DNA from: Aquabacterium sp.
GTDB lineage: Bacteria > Pseudomonadota > Gammaproteobacteria > Burkholderiales > Burkholderiaceae_C
Direction of reading: 5' to 3'
NCBI RefSeq assembly: GCF_016195855.1
Contig: NZ_JACPYU010000009.1
Span: 1-64,000, forward strand
DNA: 64,000 nt
The notes under the pieces were generated by a model, which saw only the letters and a program-made list of their open reading frames with translations, made no database searches and was not told the DNA's origin. Below are positions 10,473 through 20,195 of this stretch, in pieces. The position numbers and the translations under genes are program-made. How positions within the stretch are numbered: position 1 is the stretch's first letter; each line of letters opens with the position of its first letter.

Positions 10473-13400
10473 TCACCAGTTGTGCAGCATGAGGTTGCGC
10501 TCGCCCAGGAAGTCCGCCCCCAGCAGGAAGAAGGTGCCCGGGCGCCAGTCCTTGAGGTGACGGATGCCCACGGACACGTTCGAGCCACCGTTGCCCAGGA
10601 ACATGTCGCAGCGCGCGGCCAGCCAGGAATCGAGGATCACCTGCTCGCCCAGTTCTACACCAGAATGGCCCGCGTAATGCACGCCTGTGTCATTGCTGCT
10701 GCGCACGCAATCCAGGCTCAGCACCTTGTCGCCAAAGCGCTGCTTGAACTCGACCAGCAACTGGTCGCTGTCGGTCAGCAGGAAGATGTTCAGGCCCGGG
10801 TTGACCTTGAGGATCTGCTCGATCGAGGTCCAGTAGGCCTGGTTGATCGTGTCCAGATGGGCCATCTCCTTGACCTTGTCGCTGCCGCGCATGTGCACGG
10901 CCAGCCATTGCTTGCCGGCAAACAGCGTGGCGGCCTGCTGGTCCACCTTGGCTTGCAGCGCGGGCTTCAGGCGCAGGTACTTGGTGAAGATGTGGCGGTA
11001 GAGCTGGTTGCGGTCCTTGCCGAACAAGGGGCTGCTCTCAGGGATCCAGGGGATCAGGTCGTTGACCTTGGTGTGGAAGTCGCTGACGACCACGTCCTCT
11101 TCACGGCGCAGCTGGTACAGGCCGGTGATGCGCGAGCCCTCGCCCGACCACTTCTGGTGGTCTTCCAGTTGCAGGTTGCTGCTGCTCCACTTGGCCGGAT
11201 AGAAGCTCAGGCCCTCACGCGTCAGCGCGTCCATGGAGAGCGTGCTCACGGGTTCGAAGAAGTTATCGAAGGCGTTGCCAGTGGCATGTGGGTTGCGGAA
11301 CAGGCTGTTGCTGCCCCAGTTCACGATGGGCTGGCGGCCAGTGATCTCGGCCAGCAGCAGGCCGGCGGCCACATGGTCCAGATCCGACCAGAAGCCGTAG
11401 CCCCAGGCCTTGATCAGCAGGTACTTGTCTTTGGCGTTGGCACCAGCCGCTGCAAGCTTGGCCTTGGTCTGTGCCTGGCTCAGCAGCGCGTTGACGCTGG
11501 AGCCCAGAGCCTGCACTTCAGGCATGGTCTTGAGCGCGTCGGCGTAGTAACGGGCAGCGAGGTCGTGCGCGCCAATGCGGCTGGCGATGTCACCCAGCAG
11601 CTTGAGTGCGCCGGTGTGGCCAGGCGCCTGCTCCAGTTGCTGGCGGCACAGCATCTCGGCCTTTTGCAGGTTGCCGCGCTGCAGGTCGCTTTCGGCCGTG
11701 CCGACCGAGAAATCTTCGACCAGGGCGGGCGCGGCGGCAACCACACGCGGGGCTGACTCGACCACATCGGGCGCACCGATCAGCTTGTTGACCTGCGAGT
11801 CATGCCAGATGGTGGTGTAGACGTTCTCAAGCTGGCGGCAGAACTCGGCGGTGTCGAACAGGGCCGTGGTGTGGCGGTTGGCGGCCAGGCGGGCCTTGAC
11901 CTCGGCCAGCTCTTCAGGATGAGTGGCCAGGCGCAAGGCCAGGGCTTCGTAGCCTTGCACCGAGTCGGCCACCAGATCAGGCATGTTGATGGCATGCAGC
12001 AAGCTGCCGGCCACGCGAGATGGGAAGGCCCCACCCAGGTAGGTCACCACAGGCAGACCGGCCATGAGCGCGTCGGCAGCGGTGGTGTGGGCGTTATAGG
12101 GTTGGGTGTCCAGGAAGATGTCGGCCTGGCGGTAACGTGCCAGGTGGTCTTCCACCATGGGCACGCGGCTGGCGAACACGATGCGTGACGGGTCCACACC
12201 ACGCTTGGCGGCTTCGGCGCGCAGATTGCGCTGCGAGGCTTCGCTGCGCGACATCAGCCACAGCACGCTGCCGGGCACCTGGCTAAGCAGGCGCATCCAG
12301 ATGTCATACAACGCCGGGTTGATCTTGTAGTCGTGGCTGAAGGAGCAGAACACGATGCCTTCGTCGGGCAGACCGCACTCGGCGCGCGTGGGGGTGCGCT
12401 CCGAAATCTTCAGGCTGGCATCGGTGGGCAGGTAGGCATCGGGCAGGTAGACGACCTTCTCGTCGTAGTAGGGCTGGTGCGCCGGCGGGATCACGAAGCG
12501 GTCCGCCACGATGTAGTCCATATAGGGCACGCCCATGGTGCCAGGGTAGCCCAGGAAGTTGACGTGGGCCGGCGCCGGGCGGTGGCCGAACACATCGGTG
12601 CGCGAATCGGCGGTGTAGCCGGCCAGGTCCACGGCGATGTCCACTTCCATCTCGCGCATCAGCTCGGCAATGGCGCGCGAGCTCATCAGGCGCGCGTCCA
12701 CGAACTTGTCGAAGGCGGCCAGCATGCGGCCACGCAGGCGGCTCTTGTCGTCGATGCCCAGTGAAATGGCGATGGTCTCGAAGCGGGATTTGTCGTGGTG
12801 CTCGAAGATGCCAGCCATCAGGTGGCCCACGGGGTGTTCGCGCAGGTCAGGCGACACGTAAGCCACGCGGATCTTCTTGTGGCGGTAGCGCTGGCCCGTC
12901 CACAAAGGCTGGGCCGAGATGGGGAAGCGTTCGCCGAACATGCGGGCGCTGAGCTGGTGGCTGGCGCAATCATCGGAGATGGCCATCAGCGGCAGGGATT
13001 TGCAGGTGTGCTTGCCCTGCTTGATGCCGTCGATGATCTGCTTGGCCAGGGGCTCGAAGTCGGTCCAGTCGCAGGCGTGCATGCGTTCGTAGACCAGCAG
13101 GCCCAGGCCCCACTCGTAATTGGGGTTGAGGGTCAGCAAGCGCTGGAACATGGCGACGGCTTCGTCCGTGCGCTTGAACTCCGTCAGGATGATGCCGCAG
13201 TTGCCCAGGGCGGTTTCGTGGTCGGGCTTGATGGCCAGCACGCGCTGGAAGAAGTCCAGTGCCTCGGCATGGCGATGCTGCTCGCGCATCAGCACGCCGC
13301 TGTTGACCAGGGCTTCGATGTACTGAGGGTTCAGGGCGATGGCCTTGCCGTAGGCCGCCAGGGCCTCATCGCGGCGCGCAAAGCCCTGCAGCACGCTGCC

Positions 13401-13763
13401 ATAGGCCATCCACAACGGCGCAAAGTTCTGGTTGGTGGTCAGGCAGTTGGCCAGCAAGCGCAAGGCACCGGCCTGGTCCTGCCTCTGGGTCATGATCAGC
13501 GCCAGGGAATACGTGGCGATGCCGTCAAACGGGTGCGTCTGCAGGTAGTCGCTGAAAACGACTTCCGCCTCGGCCAGCCGGCCAGAATTTTGCAACTCCA
13601 GCCCGCGCATCAGGGCGCTCTGGTCGACCGTTGCCTGGGGCGCGGCCGCAGGCGCCGCCGGCACCGGATCGCCTTTGCCACCCTGGCTCACGTCACGCAA
13701 CACTTTGGACACGGCTTGCGGAGCGGGGCGCTTGGCGGCGGCGAGGTGGGGGCGAGTTCCCAT
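10473..13763 (-). CDS. TPR / O-GlcNAc-transferase-like (GT41) / fucosyltransferase-like fusion protein
   Basis: 1096 residues from ATG 13763. Residues ~30-270 are TPR repeats (LELQNSGRLAEAE.., YGKAIALNPQYIEALVNSG..). Residues ~290-640 are a SPINDLY/OGT catalytic region: HPVGHLMAG, VDIAVDLAGYT, NFLGYPGTMG, FCSFSHDYKINP, NAHTTAADALMAGLPVVT. Then comes another TPR-like pair (~670-750) and a C-terminal ~310-residue domain resembling NodZ/FUT8-type fucosyltransferases (WLAVHMRGSDKVKE, IFLLTDSD, CDMFLGNGGSNVS). GT41 enzymes put GlcNAc or related sugars on Ser/Thr in the cytoplasm; the C-terminal domain would use a GDP-sugar, which gmd could supply. No signal peptide. An upstream extension of 40 residues is possible but looks non-coding. 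The second domain's sugar is inference. Confidence 0.88.
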   Translation of the reverse strand: MGTRPHLAAAKRPAPQAVSKVLRDVSQGGKGDPVPAAPAAAPQATVDQSALMRGLELQNSGRLAEAEVVFSDYLQTHPFDGIATYSLALIMTQRQDQAGALRLLANCLTTNQNFAPLWMAYGSVLQGFARRDEALAAYGKAIALNPQYIEALVNSGVLMREQHRHAEALDFFQRVLAIKPDHETALGNCGIILTEFKRTDEAVAMFQRLLTLNPNYEWGLGLLVYERMHACDWTDFEPLAKQIIDGIKQGKHTCKSLPLMAISDDCASHQLSARMFGERFPISAQPLWTGQRYRHKKIRVAYVSPDLREHPVGHLMAGIFEHHDKSRFETIAISLGIDDKSRLRGRMLAAFDKFVDARLMSSRAIAELMREMEVDIAVDLAGYTADSRTDVFGHRPAPAHVNFLGYPGTMGVPYMDYIVADRFVIPPAHQPYYDEKVVYLPDAYLPTDASLKISERTPTRAECGLPDEGIVFCSFSHDYKINPALYDIWMRLLSQVPGSVLWLMSRSEASQRNLRAEAAKRGVDPSRIVFASRVPMVEDHLARYRQADIFLDTQPYNAHTTAADALMAGLPVVTYLGGAFPSRVAGSLLHAINMPDLVADSVQGYEALALRLATHPEELAEVKARLAANRHTTALFDTAEFCRQLENVYTTIWHDSQVNKLIGAPDVVESAPRVVAAAPALVEDFSVGTAESDLQRGNLQKAEMLCRQQLEQAPGHTGALKLLGDIASRIGAHDLAARYYADALKTMPEVQALGSSVNALLSQAQTKAKLAAAGANAKDKYLLIKAWGYGFWSDLDHVAAGLLLAEITGRQPIVNWGSNSLFRNPHATGNAFDNFFEPVSTLSMDALTREGLSFYPAKWSSSNLQLEDHQKWSGEGSRITGLYQLRREEDVVVSDFHTKVNDLIPWIPESSPLFGKDRNQLYRHIFTKYLRLKPALQAKVDQQAATLFAGKQWLAVHMRGSDKVKEMAHLDTINQAYWTSIEQILKVNPGLNIFLLTDSDQLLVEFKQRFGDKVLSLDCVRSSNDTGVHYAGHSGVELGEQVILDSWLAARCDMFLGNGGSNVSVGIRHLKDWRPGTFFLLGADFLGERNLMLHNW

Positions 13764-13903
13764 TTGGTCATTCCGGTTGTCACGGCACGCAGCGCCGCAG
13801 AGCCAAGAATATGGGGGTACGCCCAGGGGTGATCCCGCCAAGAGTGCGTGAAAAACCCCACAAATTGAGCTTGCCGGTGGCAAGCGCCCGGCTTACCGGG
13901 TCA

Positions 13904-15301
13904 TCACTGCGGCATCTGGTCAGGAATCAGCCAGGCCGTCAGGCCCGACCCCAGGGAGCGCAACTGCGCGCTGGCCATGTAACCGTCATGCAGGGCATTC
14001 ACGTAGGCAATACGCAAGTTGAAATGATCGCTCTCTGCCGACATCACGTCAAACAGAGAGCGGCGCCCCAGTTGCGACCACTGCTGGAAAGTGAAATTGC
14101 GAACGCGCTCGCTGTCGCGCAGCACGTCGACATAGCGCTTGGCCCGCTCGAACGAGGTGGCCGCCACGTCATAGGTTTCGGCCGTGCGCGAGAACTTGGT
14201 GTTGAGCAGGTCGGCCAGTTGCTGGCGCGCGGCCTCGGCCCGCTTGACAGCAGCCTGGGACACCGCGTCATCGGAGAAGCCGTTGAACAGGCTGTAGCTC
14301 ACGGTCACGCCGGCGTGCCAGGCAGACACCTGGCTGGAACCCTGCACACCGGAGGATTTGCCCACGCTCCAGTTGAATTGAGGGCGCTGGCCTGCCACCA
14401 CGGCTTTGGAATAGCTGTCAGCCGCATCGGCCTGGGCCCGCAACTGCTGTGCGTCATTGCCCATTTCGATCTGGCGGTTGATCTCGCCGATTTCCGGCAC
14501 AGTGGCCAGCGGCAAGGTGATGCCATCGCCCGGGGGGGGCGTGTCGCCAATCAACTTGCGCAGCTTGATCTCGATCTGGCGGCTTTGAGCCAGGGCCTGG
14601 TCACGCTGCAGCTCGGTCTGGGCCTGTGTCTTGCGGGCCTGCACCAGTTCGCTGGTACGGCCCTTGTCCTCGGCGACGATGCCTTCCAGCGCCTCCACCA
14701 GGCAGCTCATCTTGCGCATGTACTGCTGGTAGACCTGGGCCTGCAGGCGATAGCGGTTGCGCTCCAGCGCGGCCGAGACGGCCTCCAGCACCACCTGCTC
14801 GCCGGTGATCGCCGCGCCGAACTTGGCGGAGCCGGCCAGTTGCGAGCGCCAGTCCGTCAGGTGGCTGATGCGGCCGTTGTCCCACAAGGGGGCCGACACG
14901 TTCAGGCTCACGCTGGACTGGTTGCCGCTGGTCACGGTCGTGCTGTCCTGCTTGCTGCCACCCGTCCCCAGGTTGCCGCTGACCGACACCTGGGGCCAGC
15001 GCCCTGCCTTCACCTCCGTCACATCCAGTGCGGCGGCTTCGGCCAGCAGGCGCGATGCCCCGAAGGCGGCGCTGCGGCGCGAGGCCTCCCGCGCGATCAG
15101 TTGCAGCTGCTTCATCGGGTCCATCGGCTCGGCTTCTGCAGGCGCGGCAGCCGCTGCCGCCTTGGCCGTGCGGGACGCGGCCTTGTCCGCCTTGCCGTCA
15201 CCGGCAACGTCATCACCGCAACGGGCCCAGGCGCTGCCCTGCGCGGCCAATACGGCCACGGCCAGGCACAGCGCGGTCTTGATGAGTGTGGATTGGCTCA
15301 T
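13904..15301 (-). CDS. TolC-family outer-membrane channel of the type I secretion system
   Basis: 465 residues with a signal peptide (MSQSTLIKTALCLAVAVLAAQGSAWA) and two TolC/OEP repeats made of long helices; the repeat starts ARRDAFGASRLLAEAAALDVTEVKAGRWP and YSKAVVAGQRPQFNWSVGK are typical OEP entries. It should form a trimeric outer-membrane/periplasmic tunnel. It begins only 3 b after the stop of the HlyD-type gene, so it is the last gene of a three-gene exporter operon running 18849 to 13904. Length is normal for the family. Confidence 0.9.
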   Translation of the reverse strand: MSQSTLIKTALCLAVAVLAAQGSAWARCGDDVAGDGKADKAASRTAKAAAAAAPAEAEPMDPMKQLQLIAREASRRSAAFGASRLLAEAAALDVTEVKAGRWPQVSVSGNLGTGGSKQDSTTVTSGNQSSVSLNVSAPLWDNGRISHLTDWRSQLAGSAKFGAAITGEQVVLEAVSAALERNRYRLQAQVYQQYMRKMSCLVEALEGIVAEDKGRTSELVQARKTQAQTELQRDQALAQSRQIEIKLRKLIGDTPPPGDGITLPLATVPEIGEINRQIEMGNDAQQLRAQADAADSYSKAVVAGQRPQFNWSVGKSSGVQGSSQVSAWHAGVTVSYSLFNGFSDDAVSQAAVKRAEAARQQLADLLNTKFSRTAETYDVAATSFERAKRYVDVLRDSERVRNFTFQQWSQLGRRSLFDVMSAESDHFNLRIAYVNALHDGYMASAQLRSLGSGLTAWLIPDQMPQ

Positions 15302-15304
15302 GTC

Positions 15305-16540
15305 TTAACGCTCTCGAAAAGCTTCCTGGGACTTGACCAGGGGCAGCAGCAGGTACTCCGCTACTGTTCGTTCACCGGTTCGCACCTCAACCGTTGCCGT
15401 CATGCCGGGCATCACGGCCAGCGGCTTGCTACCCTGGTGCAGGGTGGATGTGTCCGAGCGGATCATGGCGCGGTAGTAGGTCGCGTCCTTGGCGCCCGTC
15501 TTGGCGTCATCGCCCAGGGCATCGGGGCTGATGTACTCGATCACGCCCTTGAGGCCGCCATAGATGAAGTAGTCGTAGGCGCTCAGCTTGACCGTGACCG
15601 GCTGGCCCACGCGCACAAAGCCAATGTCCGATGGCTTGACGCGTGCTTCGATCAGGATCTTCTTGCCCACCGGCAGGATTTCCATGATGGGCGCGCCCGC
15701 CGGCACCACACCACCCACGGTGGCGATGCGGATGTTCTTGACCAAGCCGCGCACCGGCGACTTCAGGATCGTGCGGGTCAGCATGTCCTGCTTGACCACC
15801 ATCTGCTCTTCGAGCTGGGCCAGTTCGGTACGTACGCGAATCAGTTCGGCGCTGGCATCCTGCCTGAAGCGGTTCACCCGCTCCTGGATCTGCAAGGTCA
15901 GGTCATTGACCTGGCGCTGCAAGCGCATCACCTCCACCTCGGACATCAGCCCTTTGGCCGACATGCGCTCGGCCATGCTCAACTCGCGGCGCAACAGCGC
16001 CTGGCTGCGGCGGGTCACCGAGACGGCCTCTTCCAGCGACTGGCGCCGGGCCTCGTAAGACTCGGTCTCGCCCTGCACGATCTGGCGATCGGCCAGCACC
16101 TCGGTGGGGAACACCAGCTTGCGCCCGGTGGACTCGGCCAGCAGACGCGACAGCGTACCGGTCAAAGCCAGGCGCTTGGCCAGGCCTTCGTTCTGCTGCG
16201 CTTCAGCGCGGGTCGGGTCGATCTGAACAAGGTCCTGCCCCTTCTCGACCATCATGCCTTCACGCACCAGCACATTGCTCAGGATGCCGCCTTCCAGGCT
16301 GGCAATGACCTGCTCGCGGCCATCCGACACCACGCGCCCGTCGGCCTTGGTGATCTGGTCCACGCGCGCCAGAAAAGCCCAGGTGATGGCCACGACCACG
16401 GCGGTCAACATCAGGTAGAGGGCCCAGATGGCCTGGGGTGTGGTCTCGACCAGCTCGGCCTGCTTGATGCCAGACAGGAACTCGTCATCGCCACGGAAAT
16501 ACTGCCCGTCGCCGCGTTTTCTGGAGAGAAACAATGCCAT
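15305..16540 (-). CDS. HlyD-family type I secretion periplasmic adaptor
   Basis: 411 residues: a short cytoplasmic N terminus, one membrane segment (IWALYLMLTAVVVAITWAFLA), a lipoyl/barrel-sandwich half (ADGRVVSDGREQVIASLEGGILSNVLVREGMMVEKGQDLVQID), a long coiled coil (~residues 110-270), the second lipoyl half (TILKSPVRGLVKNIRIATVGGVVPAGAPIMEILP) and a beta-barrel domain. ATG 16540 is preferred over an upstream TTG at 16552 because GAGG sits 7 b before it. It bridges the ABC exporter and the TolC channel. The gene starts 8 b after the exporter stop. Confidence 0.93.
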   Translation of the reverse strand: MALFLSRKRGDGQYFRGDDEFLSGIKQAELVETTPQAIWALYLMLTAVVVAITWAFLARVDQITKADGRVVSDGREQVIASLEGGILSNVLVREGMMVEKGQDLVQIDPTRAEAQQNEGLAKRLALTGTLSRLLAESTGRKLVFPTEVLADRQIVQGETESYEARRQSLEEAVSVTRRSQALLRRELSMAERMSAKGLMSEVEVMRLQRQVNDLTLQIQERVNRFRQDASAELIRVRTELAQLEEQMVVKQDMLTRTILKSPVRGLVKNIRIATVGGVVPAGAPIMEILPVGKKILIEARVKPSDIGFVRVGQPVTVKLSAYDYFIYGGLKGVIEYISPDALGDDAKTGAKDATYYRAMIRSDTSTLHQGSKPLAVMPGMTATVEVRTGERTVAEYLLLPLVKSQEAFRER

Positions 16541-16548
16541 GGCGGGCC

Positions 16549-18849
16549 TCAACCTGCTGCGGCCAGCTCACGCGGCGCGGCGGGCCCCGCTGGCGATGCA
16601 GGCGCCTGCTGCGGCACGGGTTGCACATGGCCGGGCTTTTGCCCTGCCAGCATGGCCAGGACCTTGGCCTTGGGCCCGTCCGCCAGGATCTTGCCGCTGT
16701 CGACCACGATGATGCGGTCCACCACGTCGAGCAAGGCGGGGCGGTGCGTCACCACCACCAGGGTCTGGCCATGCACGGCCGAGCGCAGGTGATTGATGAA
16801 ACCCGCTTCGGATTGCGCGTCCATCGAGCTGGTCGGCTCGTCCATCAACAGGATCTGGGAGCGCGTCACCAGGCAACGCGCCAGTGCCACCAATTGGCGC
16901 TGGCCACCCGACAAGAGCGAGCCCATCTCACCCACAGGCAGGTCATAGCCCATCGGGTGGGCTGCAGCCAGCTTGTCCAGACCGGTCTGGCGCGCCACTT
17001 CAAGGAAGTGCCCTACATCGGCATTGGGGCGGCCCAGCAACACGTTTTCTTTCAGCGTGCCGTAGAACAAGCGAGGCTCTTGCGACACGAAACCCACGTG
17101 GCTGCGGAAGTCGACCGGGTCGATCTGGCGCAGGTCCAGGCCATCGACCTCCACAAAGCCGTCGGTGGGCTGATACAGCCCGGCCAGCATGCGCAGGATG
17201 GTCGATTTGCCACTGCCTATCTTGCCCAGAATGGCGATGCGCTCACCGGGCTGGATCTCCAGGTTGATGCCTTTGAGCACCGTTGGCGCGTGGTCATGCT
17301 TGCCCTTGGGGTAGGCAAAATTCACATCGTTGAGCGCCATCTGCCCTGTGATCTTGCGGCGCGTCAGATATTGCTTGCCCGGCACACGTTCGGTGGGCAT
17401 GGCCATCAGGTCATTGAGCACCATCAGGGCTGCCTTGGCACCTTGATACCGCCCGGCCAGCGCGACCAGCGATGTCAACGGCGCCACCGCGCGCCCGGCG
17501 AACATCACGGCACCGATCAAGGAGCCGCCAGAGATCTGCCCATCCTGGATCAGGATCACGCCCCAGATCAGCATCACCACCGTGACCAGAGGCTGCAACA
17601 CGGTCGAGAAATTGCTGACGATGCTGGCAATGGTGCGGGCGCGCAGGGACGAGGCCGCGGCCGCCGCGTTGGCATCTTCATACCGTTTGGAGAAGTAACC
17701 CGCGGCACCCGCGGCACGCACATCCTCCAGGCCTTCCATGGCTTCCACCAGCACGCCTTGCAGGTCGGCATGCTGCGCCATATTGGCCCGCATGGAGCGG
17801 CGCAGCATGCGCTGCACCCCCAGCGACACACCCAGGATCAGGGGCACGGCCACCAGCAGCACGAACACCAGCGGCCCGGCCACCACATAGGTCATCAAGA
17901 TGAACAGGAAGACAAAGGGCAAGTCCGTCAACACCGAGGCACTGGCCGATGTCGAGAACTCGCGCACGATTTCGATCTGGGACAGGCGGTGCGCAAACGA
18001 GCCGGCCGATTCAGGACGATGCTCCAGGCGAATGCCCATGGCCTGGTTGAACAGCATGTTGCCCATGATCAGGTCGGCCTTCTTGCCGGCCGTGTCGATC
18101 AGGTAGCTGCGCAACTGCCGCGCGATCAGGTCAAAGCAAATGCCCAGCAAGGTGCCCACCCCCAGGGACCACAGCGTCACCATCGCGTTGTGCGGGATGA
18201 CCTTGTCGTACACGACCGAGGTGAAAAAGCCCGTGACCAGCATCAGCAGGTTGCTGAGCAAGGCCGCCAGCATGGCCGAGCGGTAATAAGGTACGTAGCG
18301 CTTGAGCGTGGACCATAACCAGTGCGAGGGCGACAGCTCCTGCGCCTCGCGGTCACCATGCACGGTGCCCGACTTGAGGGCCGCCAGCAGCGTGTAGCCG
18401 GAGTACTCGGGCAACAGCTCTTCTTCGGTGGCGGTGCAAACCTCATTGCCCGACCCCGGCATGATCACTTCATACCGTGCGCCCCCTGCCCGCTTGGAGC
18501 GACCGCTGATGCGGCGCGTCAAGATGACCGCATCGCCGTTCTTGAGCAGCATGACCACGGGCATCAGCAAAGACAGGATCTTGCCGGGCGGGCGTCGCAC
18601 CAGGGTTGCGCTGAAGCCCACCCGTTTGAGCAACTGCACCGCCTGAGGTGCGGTGATGCCGCCCTCACCCGGGTGGAAGCCATCCAGGATCGACGACTCG
18701 GAGCGGTCGATGCCGTGGTGATGGCACAGCCACACGATGGCCTCCAGCAGGGGATCTGCCGGCAACGCTGCGCCCACACCTGCCTGCTCGGGCGCTTCAG
18801 GTGTGTCTTCAAACGTTTCGATCAGATCGGGCTCGGAGGTGGGGTCCAC
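16549..18849 (-). CDS. Type I secretion ABC transporter (LapB/HlyB-like permease-ATPase)
   Basis: About 766 residues. The N-terminal ~160 residues are a degenerate C39-like domain with no catalytic Cys, as in exporters of uncleaved substrates. A six-helix ABC exporter domain follows (~170-470), then the ATPase with Walker A GKIGSGKST, signature LSGGQRQLVALARCL, Walker B ILLMDEPTSSMD and switch His in VVVTHRP. It powers export of C-terminally signalled proteins. The start is either GTG 18849 (GGGAG 6 b upstream) or TTG 18852; I chose GTG for the spacing. First gene of the exporter operon. The likely substrate is the repeat protein at 1-2940. Confidence 0.92.
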   Translation of the reverse strand: MDPTSEPDLIETFEDTPEAPEQAGVGAALPADPLLEAIVWLCHHHGIDRSESSILDGFHPGEGGITAPQAVQLLKRVGFSATLVRRPPGKILSLLMPVVMLLKNGDAVILTRRISGRSKRAGGARYEVIMPGSGNEVCTATEEELLPEYSGYTLLAALKSGTVHGDREAQELSPSHWLWSTLKRYVPYYRSAMLAALLSNLLMLVTGFFTSVVYDKVIPHNAMVTLWSLGVGTLLGICFDLIARQLRSYLIDTAGKKADLIMGNMLFNQAMGIRLEHRPESAGSFAHRLSQIEIVREFSTSASASVLTDLPFVFLFILMTYVVAGPLVFVLLVAVPLILGVSLGVQRMLRRSMRANMAQHADLQGVLVEAMEGLEDVRAAGAAGYFSKRYEDANAAAAASSLRARTIASIVSNFSTVLQPLVTVVMLIWGVILIQDGQISGGSLIGAVMFAGRAVAPLTSLVALAGRYQGAKAALMVLNDLMAMPTERVPGKQYLTRRKITGQMALNDVNFAYPKGKHDHAPTVLKGINLEIQPGERIAILGKIGSGKSTILRMLAGLYQPTDGFVEVDGLDLRQIDPVDFRSHVGFVSQEPRLFYGTLKENVLLGRPNADVGHFLEVARQTGLDKLAAAHPMGYDLPVGEMGSLLSGGQRQLVALARCLVTRSQILLMDEPTSSMDAQSEAGFINHLRSAVHGQTLVVVTHRPALLDVVDRIIVVDSGKILADGPKAKVLAMLAGQKPGHVQPVPQQAPASPAGPAAPRELAAAG

Positions 18850-19147
18850 CAATAGCTCCCATGGTCAACAACAACAGGGCACAGGCCTTTTTGGGCGTGT
18901 ACCTGGGATGCTAGGTGGGGGGAGCCAGAACCTTAAGCGGCAATAGAGCGGTCTTCTCAGCGCAATTCCCGCACTGCGGCCACGACGTCAGGCGCATCTA
19001 TATAGCCAATGGCCAGATGCAGCGGCGCCAACCGAACAGGCGGTCAAACCGCATCTTTTTTCACGTTTTTCAACAGCGCAAGGCCCCCACCATGTGCAAG
19101 CAGCAGTACGAGCGACCACCTCTGTTCAACTCACACCGAGCCTCAAC

Positions 19148-19840
19148 ATGACCCCAAACGAAGAAACCTCCATCCGGATGTCTGGCAATTTCGATCAGAG
19201 CACCTATGGCGCCCTGCTGCGTCATGCGCTGCTTCGTTCGCTGGCGATGGACACCAAGTTGCCCGGTGGCATCCTGACCATGCAAGGCATGTCGGGCCGC
19301 AAGTACCGCTCGCTGATCAACAACTTCATCGGCAGCCTGTCAGATGCGCGGTATCTGGAGATTGGCTCCTGGGCTGGCTCGACCGCCTGCTCGGCCATCT
19401 TCGGCAACAAGATCCGGGTTCGCTGTATCGACAACTGGTCCGAGTTTGGTGGCCCCAAGGCGCACTTTCTGGACAACATCCATCAGGTCAGCTCGCCTGT
19501 GGTCGACTTCCAGTTCATTGAAAGCGACTTCCGCCAGGTTGACTACAGCACCATCGGCAAGAGCAACGTCTATCTGTTTGACGGCCCTCACACCGAGGCA
19601 GACCAGTTCGATGGCGTCATGATTGCCCAGCCGGCACTGGACGATCACTACGTGCTGATCGTCGATGACTACAACTGGCAGGAAGTGCGCGACGGCACGC
19701 ACCGCGCCATCAAGACACTGGGTGCCAGCGTCGAGTGCGCCATCGAGATCCGCACGACACACGACAACTCGCACCCGCTCAACGGCATGCAGACCAGCGA
19801 CTGGCACAACGGCTACTACCTGGCCGTGTGCCACAAATAA
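19148..19840 (+). CDS. Class I SAM-dependent methyltransferase (Methyltransf_24-like)
   Basis: About 230 residues. The SAM-binding loop is YLEIGSWAGSTACSAIFG, followed by an acidic second strand (RVRCIDNWSEFGG), an LFDGPHTEADQFDG motif and VLIVDDYNW, as in the Methyltransf_24 family often found in glycan gene clusters. It is divergent from the type I exporter operon with a 295-b intergenic stretch (18853-19147) in which I can fix no clear promoter. ATG 19148 is chosen as the conserved-looking start; an in-frame ATG at 19094 has no better ribosome site. Probably modifies a sugar or small acceptor; the substrate is unknown. Confidence 0.75.
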   Translation: MTPNEETSIRMSGNFDQSTYGALLRHALLRSLAMDTKLPGGILTMQGMSGRKYRSLINNFIGSLSDARYLEIGSWAGSTACSAIFGNKIRVRCIDNWSEFGGPKAHFLDNIHQVSSPVVDFQFIESDFRQVDYSTIGKSNVYLFDGPHTEADQFDGVMIAQPALDDHYVLIVDDYNWQEVRDGTHRAIKTLGASVECAIEIRTTHDNSHPLNGMQTSDWHNGYYLAVCHK

Positions 19841-19850
19841 ACGCCCAAAC

Positions 19851-19885
19851 AAAAACGCACCGTCATCGGTCAGATGAAGGTGCGC
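19851..19885 (-). terminator. Rho-independent terminator after tRNA-Cys
   Basis: On the - strand GCGCACC pairs with GGTGCG, with inner TCATC/GATGA pairing, followed by TTTTTGTTT. It lies just downstream of the tRNA-Cys 3' end. Confidence 0.8.
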
Positions 19886-19896
19886 GCAAGGATGGG

Positions 19897-19970
19897 TGGA
19901 GGCGCGGCCCGGAGTCGAACCGGGCTCAACGGATTTGCAATCCGACGCATAACCGCTTTGCTACCGCGCC
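19897..19970 (-). tRNA. tRNA-Cys (GCA), copy 1
   Basis: 74 nt including encoded CCA. Acceptor GGCGCGG, D-arm AGCAAAGCGGTT, anticodon loop TTGCAAA with GCA, and T-loop TTCGACT all fold normally. A second tRNA-Cys lies at 21951-22024 and differs mainly in the variable region and T stem. Confidence 0.97.
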
Positions 19971-19999
19971 TCAAAAACAGCATCCAGCGGGGGGGCTGG

Positions 20000-20029
20000 A
20001 AAAAAGGGAAGCACGCTGGCTTCCCTTTT
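20000..20029 (-). terminator. Terminator-like hairpin between tRNA-Gly and tRNA-Cys
   Basis: On the - strand GGGAAGC (loop CAGCGT) GCTTCCC is followed by TTTTTT, and AAAA/TTTT pairing can extend the stem. Only 29 b remain before the tRNA-Cys 5' end, too little for a separate promoter, so read-through or processing is implied. Confidence 0.75.
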
Positions 20030-20034
20030 GAATT

Positions 20035-20110
20035 TGGAGCGGGATAAGAGACTCGAACTCTCGACCTATACCTTGGCAAGGTATCGCTCTACCAACTGAG
20101 CTAATCCCGC
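20035..20110 (-). tRNA. tRNA-Gly (GCC), copy 1
   Basis: 76 nt with encoded CCA. Acceptor GCGGGAT pairs ATCCCGC, the anticodon loop contains GCC (CTTGCCAAG), and the T-loop is TTCGAGT. The sequence is identical to the copy at 29214-29289. Confidence 0.98.
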
Positions 20111-20195
20111 ATATCGCCAGACTTGATTCTGGCAATTTTCTTCGCTTTGACTTGCGTCTTGATCGTTTCTGGTGTCGCGATCAGCGAAGACCTGA

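Noticed and set aside
16549-18849. Active C39 peptidase domain in the type I ABC exporter
   Set aside because: The N-terminal domain has a Cys (WLCHHHG) but not in the DCGxxC context of C39 peptidases, so it is the degenerate C39-like type.
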